Assembly (NCBI GenBank): GCA_025330725.1
Contig: JAIWND010000002.1
Span: 372,001-436,000, forward strand
From: Chlamydoabsidia padenii
Taxonomy: Eukaryota > Mucoromycota > Mucoromycetes > Mucorales > Cunninghamellaceae
Reading direction: 5' to 3'
DNA length: 64,000 bases
Shown here: piece by piece, positions 1 to 10,580 of the stretch
Numbering within the stretch: position 1 is the first letter of the stretch
How the letters are laid out: every line of letters begins with the position of its first letter
Notes under the pieces: generated by a model
Told to the model about the DNA's origin: nothing
What the model saw: the letters and a program-made list of their open reading frames with translations, nothing else
The model's database searches: none
Program-made: the position numbers and the translations under genes

Positions 1-1523
1 AAGAATTGGCGGAACGTGATATTCCGGATGACTTGATGCCTTTGGCTACTGAAAAACGCTTGGAACTGATCGAACAACTCGCTAACGTGGATGACGAAAT
101 CGCCGATATCTATCTGATGGAAGAAGTACCTACTGCTGAACAATTTATGAATGCTATCCGTCGCGCTACTATTGATCTCAAATTCACTCCGGTGCTCATG
201 GGCTCTGCGTTTAAGAATACTGCTGTACAACCTCTATTGAATGCTGTCGTTGATTATCTGCCTGACCCTACCGAAGTGACCAATACTGCTCTGGACATCA
301 AGGATAATGAAAAACCCGTCGATCTGTCTCCCTTCTCGGCCAACCCTTTTGTGGGTCTTGCTTTCAAGCTGGAAGAAGGCCGTTATGGACAACTCACTTA
401 TATGCGTATCTACCAAGGCTCGTTGAAGAAGGGATCCTTCATCACCAATGTCAAGACCGGCAAGAAAATCAAGGTGCCTCGTTTGGTGCGTATGCATGCG
501 GCGGATATGGAAGATGTGGACGAACTTGGTGCAGGTGAAATCGGTGCCATGTTTGGTGTGGACTGTGCCAGTGGTGATACTTTTACTGACGGAACTCTCC
601 AATACTCCTTGTCCTCCATGTTTGTCCCTGAACCTGTCATCTCTCTCTCCCTCGTACCCAAAGGCAAAGAAACTCCCAACTTCTCCAAGGCTCTCAACCG
701 TTTCCAAAAAGAAGATCCTACCTTCCGTGTGCATGTGGACAGCGAAAGCAAGGAAACGATTATCTCAGGTATGGGTGAACTCCATTTGCAAATCTACGTA
801 GAACGCATGAAGCGGGAATACAATGTCGAATGCTTGACTGGTAAACCTCAAGTCGCCTTTCGGGAAACCATCACCCAACCTGCCAAATTCAACTATACTC
901 ACAAGAAACAATCCGGTGGTGCTGGTCAATTCGGTCGTGTCATGGGTTACCTCGAACCTATGGCCAAGGATGAAGAAACGGGCAAGGATATTGAATTTGA
1001 TAACCGGGTGATTGGTGGCAATATTCCTACCAACTATATTCCTGCTTGTGAAAAGGGATTCAACGATGCGCTGGAAAAGGGCCCTTTGATTGGTCATCCT
1101 GTGAACGGAATTCGCATGGTGTTGGAAGATGGTGCTGCTCACGCGGTGGATTCCTCGGAATTGGCGTTCCGTATCGCTACCAAGAATGCTTTCCATGATG
1201 CTTTTGCCAAGGCCAAACCCACGATTCTCGAACCTATCATGAATGTTTCCATCTCTGCTCCTATTGAATTCCAAGGCTCGGTGATTGGTGGTTTGAACAA
1301 GCGCAAAGGGACCGTGGTCGATACTGATATCCAAGAAGATTACTTTAATGTCATTGCCGATGTACCCCTGAATGATATGTTTGGCTACTCGACTGAACTC
1401 CGATCCGCTACTCAAGGTAAAGGTGAATTCTCCATGGAATACAAGGAACATTTGCCTGTACAGACATTTGTGCAGGAACAACTTATTCAAGAATACAAGA
1501 AAAAAGAAGCCGAAAAGAAATAG
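1..1523 (+). CDS. MEF1: Mitochondrial elongation factor G, 3' part
   Basis: This is the C-terminal ~505 residues of a translational GTPase that moves tRNA and mRNA on the mitochondrial ribosome. The frame is open to the left edge, so the N-terminus with the P-loop lies outside the window; position 6 is not a real start. Visible are the end of the G domain (SAFKN, the G5 motif, near residue 67, then a [13 protein letters not shown] helix), domain II ([20 protein letters not shown]), domain III ([23 protein letters not shown]), domain IV ([22 protein letters not shown]) and domain V ([10 protein letters not shown]). The architecture and the lack of a class-specific insertion fit mitochondrial EF-G1 rather than EF-G2 or EF2. 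This 1.5-kb part has no intron. It is convergent with the methyltransferase gene at 2794-4743. Assignment is firm; mitochondrial location is inferred from family. Confidence 0.95.
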   Translation, partial: ELAERDIPDDLMPLATEKRLELIEQLANVDDEIADIYLMEEVPTAEQFMNAIRRATIDLKFTPVLMGSAFKNTAVQPLLNAVVDYLPDPTEVTNTALDIKDNEKPVDLSPFSANPFVGLAFKLEEGRYGQLTYMRIYQGSLKKGSFITNVKTGKKIKVPRLVRMHAADMEDVDELGAGEIGAMFGVDCASGDTFTDGTLQYSLSSMFVPEPVISLSLVPKGKETPNFSKALNRFQKEDPTFRVHVDSESKETIISGMGELHLQIYVERMKREYNVECLTGKPQVAFRETITQPAKFNYTHKKQSGGAGQFGRVMGYLEPMAKDEETGKDIEFDNRVIGGNIPTNYIPACEKGFNDALEKGPLIGHPVNGIRMVLEDGAAHAVDSSELAFRIATKNAFHDAFAKAKPTILEPIMNVSISAPIEFQGSVIGGLNKRKGTVVDTDIQEDYFNVIADVPLNDMFGYSTELRSATQGKGEFSMEYKEHLPVQTFVQEQLIQEYKKKEAEKK

Positions 1524-2793
1524 TTTGACATCTCATCACTACTCCCTTATCCCTCTCCCTTTTAGTATAATAGAAATAAATTTAGATATGTATACGTCAA
1601 CGATAAATGTTAATAAACACTAGAGTCGCAGCATTGTCTTGCTCTGCGGCGTTTTTTATTATTATTATTACTCATATGTGTGTTTTGTGGGCTTGGGATT
1701 CGGGAAATGCTAGGCGCACGGAATTTTGCAAGAGCACAAATCGCTCATTTGTTAACGGATGCTAATGATTAAAGTGACGATGTGAATACTATAGCATATT
1801 TCCAACATAATCTACCGCAAAACCCAAGCCCCAAGACCTTTACCCTGGAGTCAATCTGTCCAAGCTTGAGATGACTTTTACCTGTCCTTTGTGAAGAGGG
1901 AGCCGTACTTCATCTTCAAACCCCGCCCGCCCTTGATTCCCCACCAAGATTAGGAAAGGGCTCTACTCGCTCCATTGTCAACAGATGTTAAAGATCAAAG
2001 TAGCGATGTGGACACTATAGCATATTTTCAAATCAAGTCACCACAAAAGCCAAGCTCCAAAACCCATGTGTCGGCCATTCCAGACTTGCAATGACTTTTA
2101 CATGCCATTTGCGAGGAAGAAAAATTGACAGACAAGAGCAAACATATTTGACACCCCGCTTACCCTCGCCTTGAATCCTTGACAGAGCTCCACTGCCTCA
2201 ATGGACAAGTGATGCTACTGATAAAAGTGACCAAGAGCATTCCTTAGCCTATTTCCAACAAACTTTACATAATGGACATTGTACCAAGTTCACTGTATGG
2301 AGCAATATAGCCTTAAGATCGTTTTAACCTGACTTTACTAAAATAAAAAAGTTGCAGAATGAAAAATTAACACACAAGACTAAACTTAATTCAAAACCTG
2401 CTTACCCTCGCCTCAAATCTTAAGAGCGATCATAAAAATCCCGACAACCATTTTTGGAAACCCCATCATCAGGTTTATTCGCTAGGGACATCGATTTCAA
2501 ATAGTGCGACAAGTAACCATGGAAATACTGTATGGCCTCCCCTTTTTTATGCATGTCCTTGGCCCAAGCCATATTTGAACATATACAATAAATGTTTTTT
2601 ATTATTATTATGTAAAAGCTAATAAACATCATATGATTGATAAGATAGTGCACATGATATATATATATATATATATAAAGGATAACTATACAAATGAAGG
2701 CATTAAACAAAGCTATAAACTAAAACAAGTAACTACTATATACAAGATAAAACCCCCAACCCAAGATCAACCGAGGAAAGCATGGGAATCGAA
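1524..2793. repeat. Gene-free stretch with ~230-bp degenerate tandem repeat
   Basis: No gene is supported between the convergent MEF1 and methyltransferase genes. From about 1727 to 2426 three diverged direct copies can be read by eye: about 1727-1968, 1969-2186 and 2187-2426. Landmarks shared by the copies are a block like ACTATAGCATATTTCCAA (about 1786, 2015 and, weaker, 2243), AAAGTGACGATGTG-like sequence just before it, TGACTTTTAC in the middle, and CCCCGC followed by CCTCGCC/CGCCCTTGA near the end. An (AT)n microsatellite lies near 2659-2678. The copies are too diverged to be a young satellite and contain no ORF. The origin is unknown. Confidence 0.7.
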
Positions 2794-4743
2794 TTAAAAC
2801 ACCTTGGTTTTCTGTACAAAGATTTGATAGAGATTCATAAAAGCCATTTGTGCATCCAATTCATCGTCCAGAGTATCAGAAGAAGCTTGCCAATGAGTGG
2901 GATCATCTGTTGTCGAGACACCTAGTGCTTCCAACACATCATGCATATCATCCCGAAACATCACACCCAGTCGACCACCCCATACACCCAGAGGCAAAGA
3001 ATTGTAGTTGACTTGATAACTCTGTTGTCGGGCATCCACTAAAAGTTTAAAAAAGAGATCTTGCATATGTCTTGGTAGTCTTGGATCAAGGTTCTTCTTT
3101 TTCATGGTCGATATCACTACATATATAGACATATCAATCAATGTTTTTTTTTTCTTTTTTTTTTTTTCTTTTACCTTGATGGTTGAGTCTTTGTACTAAT
3201 GGACTTACTTGAGAATGACCATAGATCCGCATATCCAGTTCCGTGAATTCCACAAACCCACGGGGTTTACATACACGCCAACATTCGGCCACCAAGGTCT
3301 CGTAATCTTGATGTGATAGTGCGAGAGCCAGGAATCGTCCATATACCAAATCAAAATGATCATCAGGGAATTTCTTTAAACTTTCCACCAAGGAGAGTGT
3401 GCTTCTGATAAACATAAAGTTATTACCACAAGAGGAGACCGCCGGTGATGATAAAGAAGAAGAGACCAGACCTAGTTGCTTTTTTGTAAATAATGATTTC
3501 CCGGATAGTATCATCATTTTCTTCACAATGGCAGCAGACACTAATGAACCACCATGGCGATCATCCAGTCCAAGGACAAAACAGTGAGGGTTTTCTTTGG
3601 CAGAATCAATACACCAGGATCCATTGCCACATCTATATTAGATAAAGTATAAAGTTAATCAAGTAGATCACATTATTATTATTTCCCCATTTACCCAATG
3701 TGGAGGATTTGCCTTTCTCCATCCGGATTTGGTTCGAGCGGGCTTTTAAATAATCTAAAAGAGAGAGTGAGAGTAAGCAGATGATGATGATTGTTTAGAT
3801 TTCTTTTTTTTACTTACCCATCTAGAGCTAGCTTGACCAATTCATGACCCAACGTGATGCGTTTAATATCCTTTTCCATAGTTGTGGGTCTACTGTTATC
3901 TTCCATTAGTGAGCCCATATGTTGTTCATAAAGACAGGCACTATTCTTCTTCAACAGAGTTGCATAAGTGCGACGATTGAAAGATTTTTGATGATGATGA
4001 TGATGATGATGTTGTTGTTGTGTTGTCAAGTTGTGATGATGATGGTGATGATGATGATGATGATGTGGTGGTGGTGGTGAAAGTGATGAAGGTGTATGAT
4101 AAGATGATGGAGATAATAACGAGCTAGGGCGATGTGACGAATATTCTTCAGGAATAGGTGATGATGTATTCGAGCAAGGCAATGACATTGTATTATTCGT
4201 TTCGTTAGGATAGTTTATAAAAGGAAATCGATGATGCTGATGTGTTGTGGTGTTATCAGATAATGAGGAAGGTAATGAATAAGACAATGAGTAATGACCA
4301 GCATGACTGATTGATTGTTGATGATGATGTGTGACAGGCCCGGATGATGATTGTTGTAAAGACATGATCGATGATGTACTGCTTTTTCGTCGATAAAAGA
4401 AATCCAATAGTGAAGCCTTGCGTCGGGAGCCACTGGTGATGGAAGAGCTGGAAGATGATAATGGTGGCGAAACGTATCCTGTATCGATCGCAGTCAGGTC
4501 CAACTGTGATGGTAGTAAGTTAGTGTCGCCAATAGAGTAGTGACTGTTGCTAAAATAGTTGTAGTTGATTTTGTTGTATATCATGGTATTGTCTTCAGTT
4601 GGAAATGTCGCTAGTGGTTGGGTTAGTCGATCCAATGGAGATTGTTGTTCGTTTGAAGAGATGTCTTGTTTCTTATCATTACTTTTGTGGTGCCAAGGTG
4701 GGTTCCAGCTAAACATCCAAGGGGCTTTCCCATTGGTGTGCAT
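2794..4743 (-). CDS. SAM-dependent methyltransferase with His-rich N-terminal half
   Basis: A 588-residue class I methyltransferase. Exons (high to low): 4743-3818, 3754-3695, 3632-3175, 3116-2794. The SAM-binding motif I, LHIGCGNGSWCID, is split by the second intron, which confirms the model. The motif IV/V region is FPDDHFDLVYGRFL and CRVCKPRGFVEFTE-like (post-motif loop). The first ~290 residues are disordered, rich in Ser, His, Gln and Pro, with two runs of seven to eleven His near residues 225-250. Mucorales carry many such methyltransferases with long, unconserved N-terminal tails; the substrate is unknown. A second member lies at 20687-22713. The CGGGATTTTAAA element is 121 bp upstream of the ATG. 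Fold is certain; function beyond methyl transfer is not inferable. Confidence 0.85.
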
Positions 4744-4863
4744 AATAATATATTTTGTGAATTGATTAAAACGATAAAGATAAAGAGAGAGAGAGAGAGA
4801 GAGGAAGAAGAAGAAAAAGTGTGGGGAGAAATAGAAAAAGACACAGGGAAAAAGCCCGATAGT

Positions 4864-4875
4864 CGGGATTTTAAA
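4864..4875 (+). promoter_or_regulatory. CGGGATTT-type promoter element
   Basis: CGGGATTTTAAA, 121 bp upstream of the methyltransferase ATG at 4743 (the gene runs on the minus strand). Confidence 0.5.
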
Positions 4876-4980
4876 AATTGGTCACACCCAAAACTGCATC
4901 GCATCAAAACAACCGAGCATAATCACCAATGACAATGAGGTAAGAGATTTTGTTTATTTCAATTATTTTAACAGCTAATT

Positions 4981-6076
<1,096 letters not shown>

Positions 6077-6161
6077 TAATAAAGGATAATCAGGTGGCAA
6101 TGGAAGAAGTAGGGACAGACAACAAAAAAAACCCCCCAAGGTCTTTTTCATTTCATAAACA

Positions 6162-6173
6162 TTTCAAATCCCG
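6162..6173 (-). promoter_or_regulatory. CGGGATTTGAAA promoter element
   Basis: Perfect element, 86 bp upstream of the preferred mannosyltransferase ATG (6076). It argues against translation from the ATG at 6151. Confidence 0.55.
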
Positions 6174-6271
6174 CCCACCACACGATTCAAAACCCCGCAA
6201 ATCATGTACTCGCACCCATCAATCTACATAGTCAATGTCGTTAAAGAAGGATTTTATTACTGCATAGTGAT

Positions 6272-7805
6272 TTAAGAAGCTGAGCTATAAAAGTAGATAT
6301 TTTCCCATAGGGGCAAGTAATCCCGCAAGACACCTAAAGAGAAGAATCATGTGAGTTGGGATAAAGAAGAGAGTATGTGTGAGTCTACCTGTAGCCATAT
6401 TAACAAGGGGTTTATTTTCCATTCTGTTACATAGTCGTTCCAATTTTGGTCTACAAAAAGAAGAGTAATCAATAAACTATCACATATTCATCCTTTCTTT
6501 TACCTTGTGATTCGAGTATAAAAGGCCCCCTTTAAAAGATAATATGGTAACAATTTGAGTCGGCGATGATATTCCTTCTTTTCCAAAGGCATCATGGTAG
6601 ATCGGCCATCCGAACAAGTATATCCACGCCAGAGAGCTTGATTTGACAAGAGATCCACTACCAAAGACAAGAACCAAGGTGTCCAACTACGTCGACCCCA
6701 CTTTAAGATAGCCAAGACATAAATCAGAGGTCGGAGAATGTAGGCCACTTGACCGAATCTTGAAAGAGATGACATGATATGGACCATTTCTTTTGGTTGA
6801 CGTAGTTTTTCCGCTGTCAAGACTTTGGCCATCAAATAATCATTGACATCCGTATACTTTGTCGTCTGTTGTTGCGAGCCATCATTCATACCAATAGTAG
6901 TTGCTATAAAAGGTACTTGTTTCCCAGTACGTCGACCTGTCCAATGGAAAGTAAAGACTTGTTGTTGTCGTTGAGGATCCAATTTGGCAGGATCAACGTC
7001 TCGTTCAAGATGGTTAGGGTATAGGATCATTCGATGGTTGGTCAATCGGAATAAGGTCAATCGTAACAAGGCCCTATATAAATATATAATCAGTAGTAAG
7101 TATCATTTATTAGTTTTCTAATGTGGATCATCTACTTACTTGATAGCTTCCAAACCAGCAACCCATTGATAATGTCTTTTCCCACCATATCCTTTTCGAA
7201 CTAGTCCCATTTCCATCAAAATTTGAGTATACGCAATGACAGAAAGAATCTTGGATATCATTCGATGTGTGCTTGACTGATTATCCCAAAACCGTATATA
7301 CTTGTTAAATTGTGATTCATCAATGCCACTGACTTTTGCATCCTTGATCGCTTGATTGGCCGCCCGTCGTAGAATAGAGTTGTGATAGAGCCCAATCAAA
7401 TTTAGACCAGAGTATACTATTTAAATGGGAAAGTGTACACGTCAGACTGGTGGAGGAGGGATTGGTTTTTAGTTCAACTTACGCGCTTGAGAGGCTAATT
7501 CGGCATCATGGAATCTACCTATCTAGTCAAAGATGGTTAATAGTTGACAAGCTTCTTGATGTTTTATACAGACCTGGAAGGATGTAAGATCTAAAATGTG
7601 TAAAGAAGGTGAGGGGTTAAATTTTTTATTTTTTTCTGACCAAGGAGTTGCAGCACTTTATAAAAAGGGGCACAATAATGAGTCTACCCCTTTATAAAGC
7701 ACTATCAAGATGTTTTACTTACAATGACCGTAGAGCCGATTCAATGGTTGTGATTTGAGATATATTCTTGATTAGACCCTCTTCATAGGCATCTAAAAGA
7801 TTCAT
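6272..7805 (-). CDS. PEX16: Peroxin 16, peroxisomal membrane protein
   Basis: An integral peroxisomal membrane protein needed for membrane-protein import or assembly at the ER and peroxisome. Seven exons: 7805-7723, 7590-7574, 7519-7484, 7416-7140, 7073-6504, 6450-6389, 6333-6272; 368 residues. Exon 2 is a 17-nt microexon, confirmed because it restores the family signature IESALRSLSYILPGRF. Exon 4 gives ALYSGLNLIGLYHNSILRR, another Pex16 signature. The C-terminus, PLWENIYFYSSAS, matches the family. The ends of exon 3 may be off by one base. The gene lies between two other minus-strand genes. A perfect CGGGATTTGAAA is 74 bp upstream of the ATG. Confidence is high. Confidence 0.93.
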
Positions 7806-8223
7806 GGTGGGTGTTAAAAAGAGGAAGAAGGGAAGAAATCGAGTGGGGGAAACCGACTTTATCACACACACCAAAAGTCGGGATTTGAAAGTTTAAAAAA
7901 TGAGTTTGTCAATTGGATAAAATTCAAAAAGGGCAATTCTGGGGAAGTAAGATAATGTGTTTTATTTAAATTTTGAGTCAACAAGAGTATGCAAATAATA
8001 ATCTAAAAGGTGGATGGTGATAGGATGGAATAACAACCCAAAGTAGATGATAGGGGAAGAGAAGATAAGTATACAGAATGAAGAAGGGGATTGGTGATAT
8101 AAAATGAATGATGGGGACTAAAAGAGGTCTAAATACAATGAGGGTAAAAACTATAAGTAAGTAAGAGGGGTTGATTATTTTCATGTGATAAAAGTAGAGT
8201 ATCCTCCGATGATGTCGGTGATT
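7806..8223. other. Intergenic: PEX16 promoter and downstream gene tail
   Basis: Contains the promoter element at 7879-7890 and the 3' flank of the PRELI-domain gene. No gene is seen. Confidence 0.6.
7879..7890 (+). promoter_or_regulatory. CGGGATTTGAAA promoter element
   Basis: Perfect copy, 74 bp upstream of the PEX16 ATG, preceded by AGT and followed by an A-rich stretch. Confidence 0.55.
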
Positions 8224-8911
8224 TCATTGACCAGCCACCTTGTTTGATTCAGCAGCTTCAGCCATGACCACAAATCGTTCCAATACTTTTGCAAATCCTT
8301 CTCGACCCACCGCAGCGTTTTGTTGGAATCGTTTTAAAGAGAAATCTTCAACAAGACTTGACCATCGTGACATCACATTCCCTGCAGAAATAGCAGCCTG
8401 CTGAGTAAATTGTGTTCTACAAAAAAAAAAAGTGGTCAGTACACAGAATATTCCCCCTTTATTTTTTAAGGTTAAATGTTTACAACTTACTTTTCTTTTG
8501 CTTCAGGGTGGACTTGATACACAATCGTTTCTTCTACCTTTAATAAATTGGCCATAGTCAGATTAATACTTCGCATCGTCAAGGTCTTGGCTTTGGGATC
8601 AATGATGGATATTTCACGGACATATTGAGTGGTGCCAGTGCCGAGAATCTATTAGAAATAAACGACTGGTTAATTTTATGTGTGTATTGTGGGGGGGGAA
8701 GGTTTACCTTTCGAATGAGGGAAGGCACATTTTGTTCAACAGTAATGAGTCGTTCGGTGGTAAGTACACCAGTATCATGATCAATAGAGCGGTTCAAAAC
8801 ATCAACGTGCTGGACATGGGGACAGTTTTCGTTAGGATACTTTTGCCATTGTGCTGTGGAGACGAGGTTCCATTCATAGTTAAAGTCATGGACACTTTTA
8901 AAAAGCTTCAT
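8224..8911 (-). CDS. UPS2: PRELI/MSF1-domain lipid-transfer protein, Ups2-like
   Basis: A mitochondrial intermembrane-space protein; in yeast, Ups2 with Mdm35 carries phosphatidylserine to the inner membrane. Exons 8911-8708, 8648-8491 and 8416-8224 give 184 residues, the usual size of a single-domain PRELI protein. It begins MKLFKSVHDFNYEWNLVSTA, followed by QWQKYPNENCPHVQHVDVL and TTERLITVEQNVPSLIRKIL, close to the yeast Ups2/SLMO pattern rather than Ups1, whose N-terminus differs. Later parts VREISIIDPKAKTLTMRSIN and LMANLLKVEE-like residues are also typical. No presequence is expected, because these proteins enter by the Mdm35 route. The choice of Ups2 over the Ups3 paralogue is by sequence feel. 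Confidence 0.88.
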
Positions 8912-9618
8912 TGTAAGTTGTTGGTTGTTAATGTAGAATGAGGTGACAAGAGTGAATGCAACGGGTGGTTAAAAGGAAAGGCAATGTAGAATAATGAAGA
9001 AGACGAAAGAAAAAAACAAAAAACAACAACAACAACAAAAAAGGAGTAAAAATTATTTTAGCGGGACCCCTTTATTTTGTTTGCAGAAGGGGATCCTGAT
9101 ATTTTGAAATCCCGCTGACCAAGCCTTTTTGATTTGTTACATGGTTCAAGCGCCGTATCAAGGAGTGTGATGGACAACAAAAAGGTGGAAGCACCCACTA
9201 AACACCATTCAACCATATCATCTATCGCACCTGAACAAAGCAAATGTCGGGATTTCTTTGACTTGTCGCCAAAGAAGTGAATACCATGTCAAAGACAATA
9301 GCATAAAAAACAGAAAGAATAAAGTCAAATGATCTAATGTAATGGTAAGACACAAAGTAAGCTAAACTACAGTATACTAAATTGAATTTCCATTGAGACA
9401 ATAATCAAAGCGGGCGAATATATCCATAGATGTCCTTGTGAGTCACCATATTGATATTTGATATATTTTATTCATAAAAAATAACACTAGTGCAATAAAA
9501 CAAATAAGAGCATAATATGTATGGTATGAGTGCTATGTATGCTATACACATAATATAAACAAAGTAAATGGCGGGAAGAGGGTAAATACAGGGTGAAGAC
9601 GTATAAGAGTAAAAACTA
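8912..9618. other. Intergenic, promoter of the Ups2-like gene
   Basis: Holds a TTTGAAATCCCG element at 9103-9114 (192 bp upstream of the Ups2-like ATG), a second partial copy CGGGATTTCTTT near 9248, and AT-rich sequence. No gene is supported. Confidence 0.5.
9103..9114 (-). promoter_or_regulatory. CGGGATTTCAAA promoter element
   Basis: C variant at the ninth base (CGGGATTTCAAA), 192 bp upstream of the Ups2-like gene. Confidence 0.45.
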
Positions 9619-9770
9619 TTATATCCTAAAACTATTATATTGAATCCTAGTTGCTGTTTCCATCTTCGTCACTGTCATCCTTGTCTTGTTCGGGAGTGTT
9701 GTCCCTGTTGCTGATGTCTTTACCCTGGTCATTGTAGTCATCGACGATGCCATGGTCACTGTCTTCTTCC
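9619..9770 (-). other. Possible small or remnant coding scrap, acidic in one frame
   Basis: Two overlapping minus frames are open here. One runs PSEEDSDHGIVDDYND... to a TAG near 9645 and looks like the acidic tail of a protein, but it begins at an in-frame TAA and has no ATG. The other starts ATGGCATCG at 9753 and ends with TAA at 9619 (44 residues, Thr/Met-rich, no recognisable domain). A CGGGATTTAAAT element lies about 260 bp upstream at 10012-10023. No splice signals join it clearly to another exon. Possibly a gene remnant or a short transcript; weak. Confidence 0.2.
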
Positions 9771-10011
9771 GAAGGTTATGTTTTTTATTGAATAAAAGAT
9801 GATGGGGTTTATATACTTTTAGTTGTATATTGTTTTGATATGATTCTATAAAGGGTAAAGGGATGGATGTGCAACAGTAAAAGTTATACTTTCTGTGTAT
9901 TGGAAGGGTTGTAAAAGATAAGAGTGTGTGAGAGAAGTCAAAAGTAAAAGAGAAGTTATCTTTATTAAAATAGGAGTTTAGAATGTTTTTATGCTTGACA
10001 GGGTGAGGAGG

Positions 10012-10023
10012 CGGGATTTAAAT
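10012..10023 (+). promoter_or_regulatory. CGGGATTTAAAT element
   Basis: A copy lying over the stop codon of the broken ORF at 10018-10441. It could serve a transcript running toward 9600 on the minus strand. Confidence 0.35.
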
Positions 10024-10441
10024 ATTGGATTGTATGGGGGAGTACGAGTATTGACGAATACGACACATCATCTTGTTCCTGATAGTGCGGCTATATTGTT
10101 CAATGGCACCTTCTAAATCATGCATCATAACCTAAGAGAAAATGAATATAATACAGCTTGTTAGACATATATTTCCATCCTATTAATCTACATAGAAATA
10201 CTTACCCATCCTTGACCATCCCTTGTATCAAGGTAACCAAAATACCGTCCTGGATTTGTTGCATGGTCCGAGAATATTCAAATTCACACACTGACTCAAG
10301 ACAATAAACGCCTTTGTCGATGAGAGAGAGGAAGTAGACATAACAACTGAGCCCCATGACTGGGCATTTCGATGGTCTTGATGCGTTTTCAGGGATATGT
10401 TTCATCTTGGATAAAGCATAGTTGAGGTGCGCCTTACACAT
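10018..10441 (-). pseudogene. Broken two-part ORF, family not recognised
   Basis: The first part (10441 down to about 10206) encodes about 79 residues that look protein-like (CYVYFLSLIDKGVYCLESV, CEFEYSRTMQQIQDGILVTL). It ends at a good GTAAGT donor (GATGG|GTAAG). The matching acceptor at 10132 opens a second part (10131-10018, VMMHDLEGAIEQYSRTIRNK and on to TAA) that is open in the wrong phase: joining the two gives GGG TTA TGA, a stop. The start lies only 140 bp below the end of the acyl-CoA synthetase-like gene, leaving little room for a promoter. I read this as a damaged or frameshifted gene. A missed donor (for example GTCAAG just upstream, phase 0) could rescue it. The family is unknown to me. 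Confidence 0.4.
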
Positions 10442-10580
10442 TGCATTCGACTTTGATAAATATCACATAGTACCCCCTATTAGCTTGGTTGTTTACATAA
10501 ATACACAGATATACTTTATTTTTGTGATGGAGGAGGGAGATAAAAATAGAGTGGTGCAACTAACAGTAAATAAGACTATA

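Noticed and set aside
765..1490. 241-codon minus-strand ORF opposite MEF1
   Set aside because: It lies fully antisense to a strongly conserved coding region and its protein has no recognisable feature; a codon-bias shadow.
9058..9243. 61-codon minus ORF near the Ups2-like promoter
   Set aside because: Overlaps the promoter element and shows no protein-like pattern.
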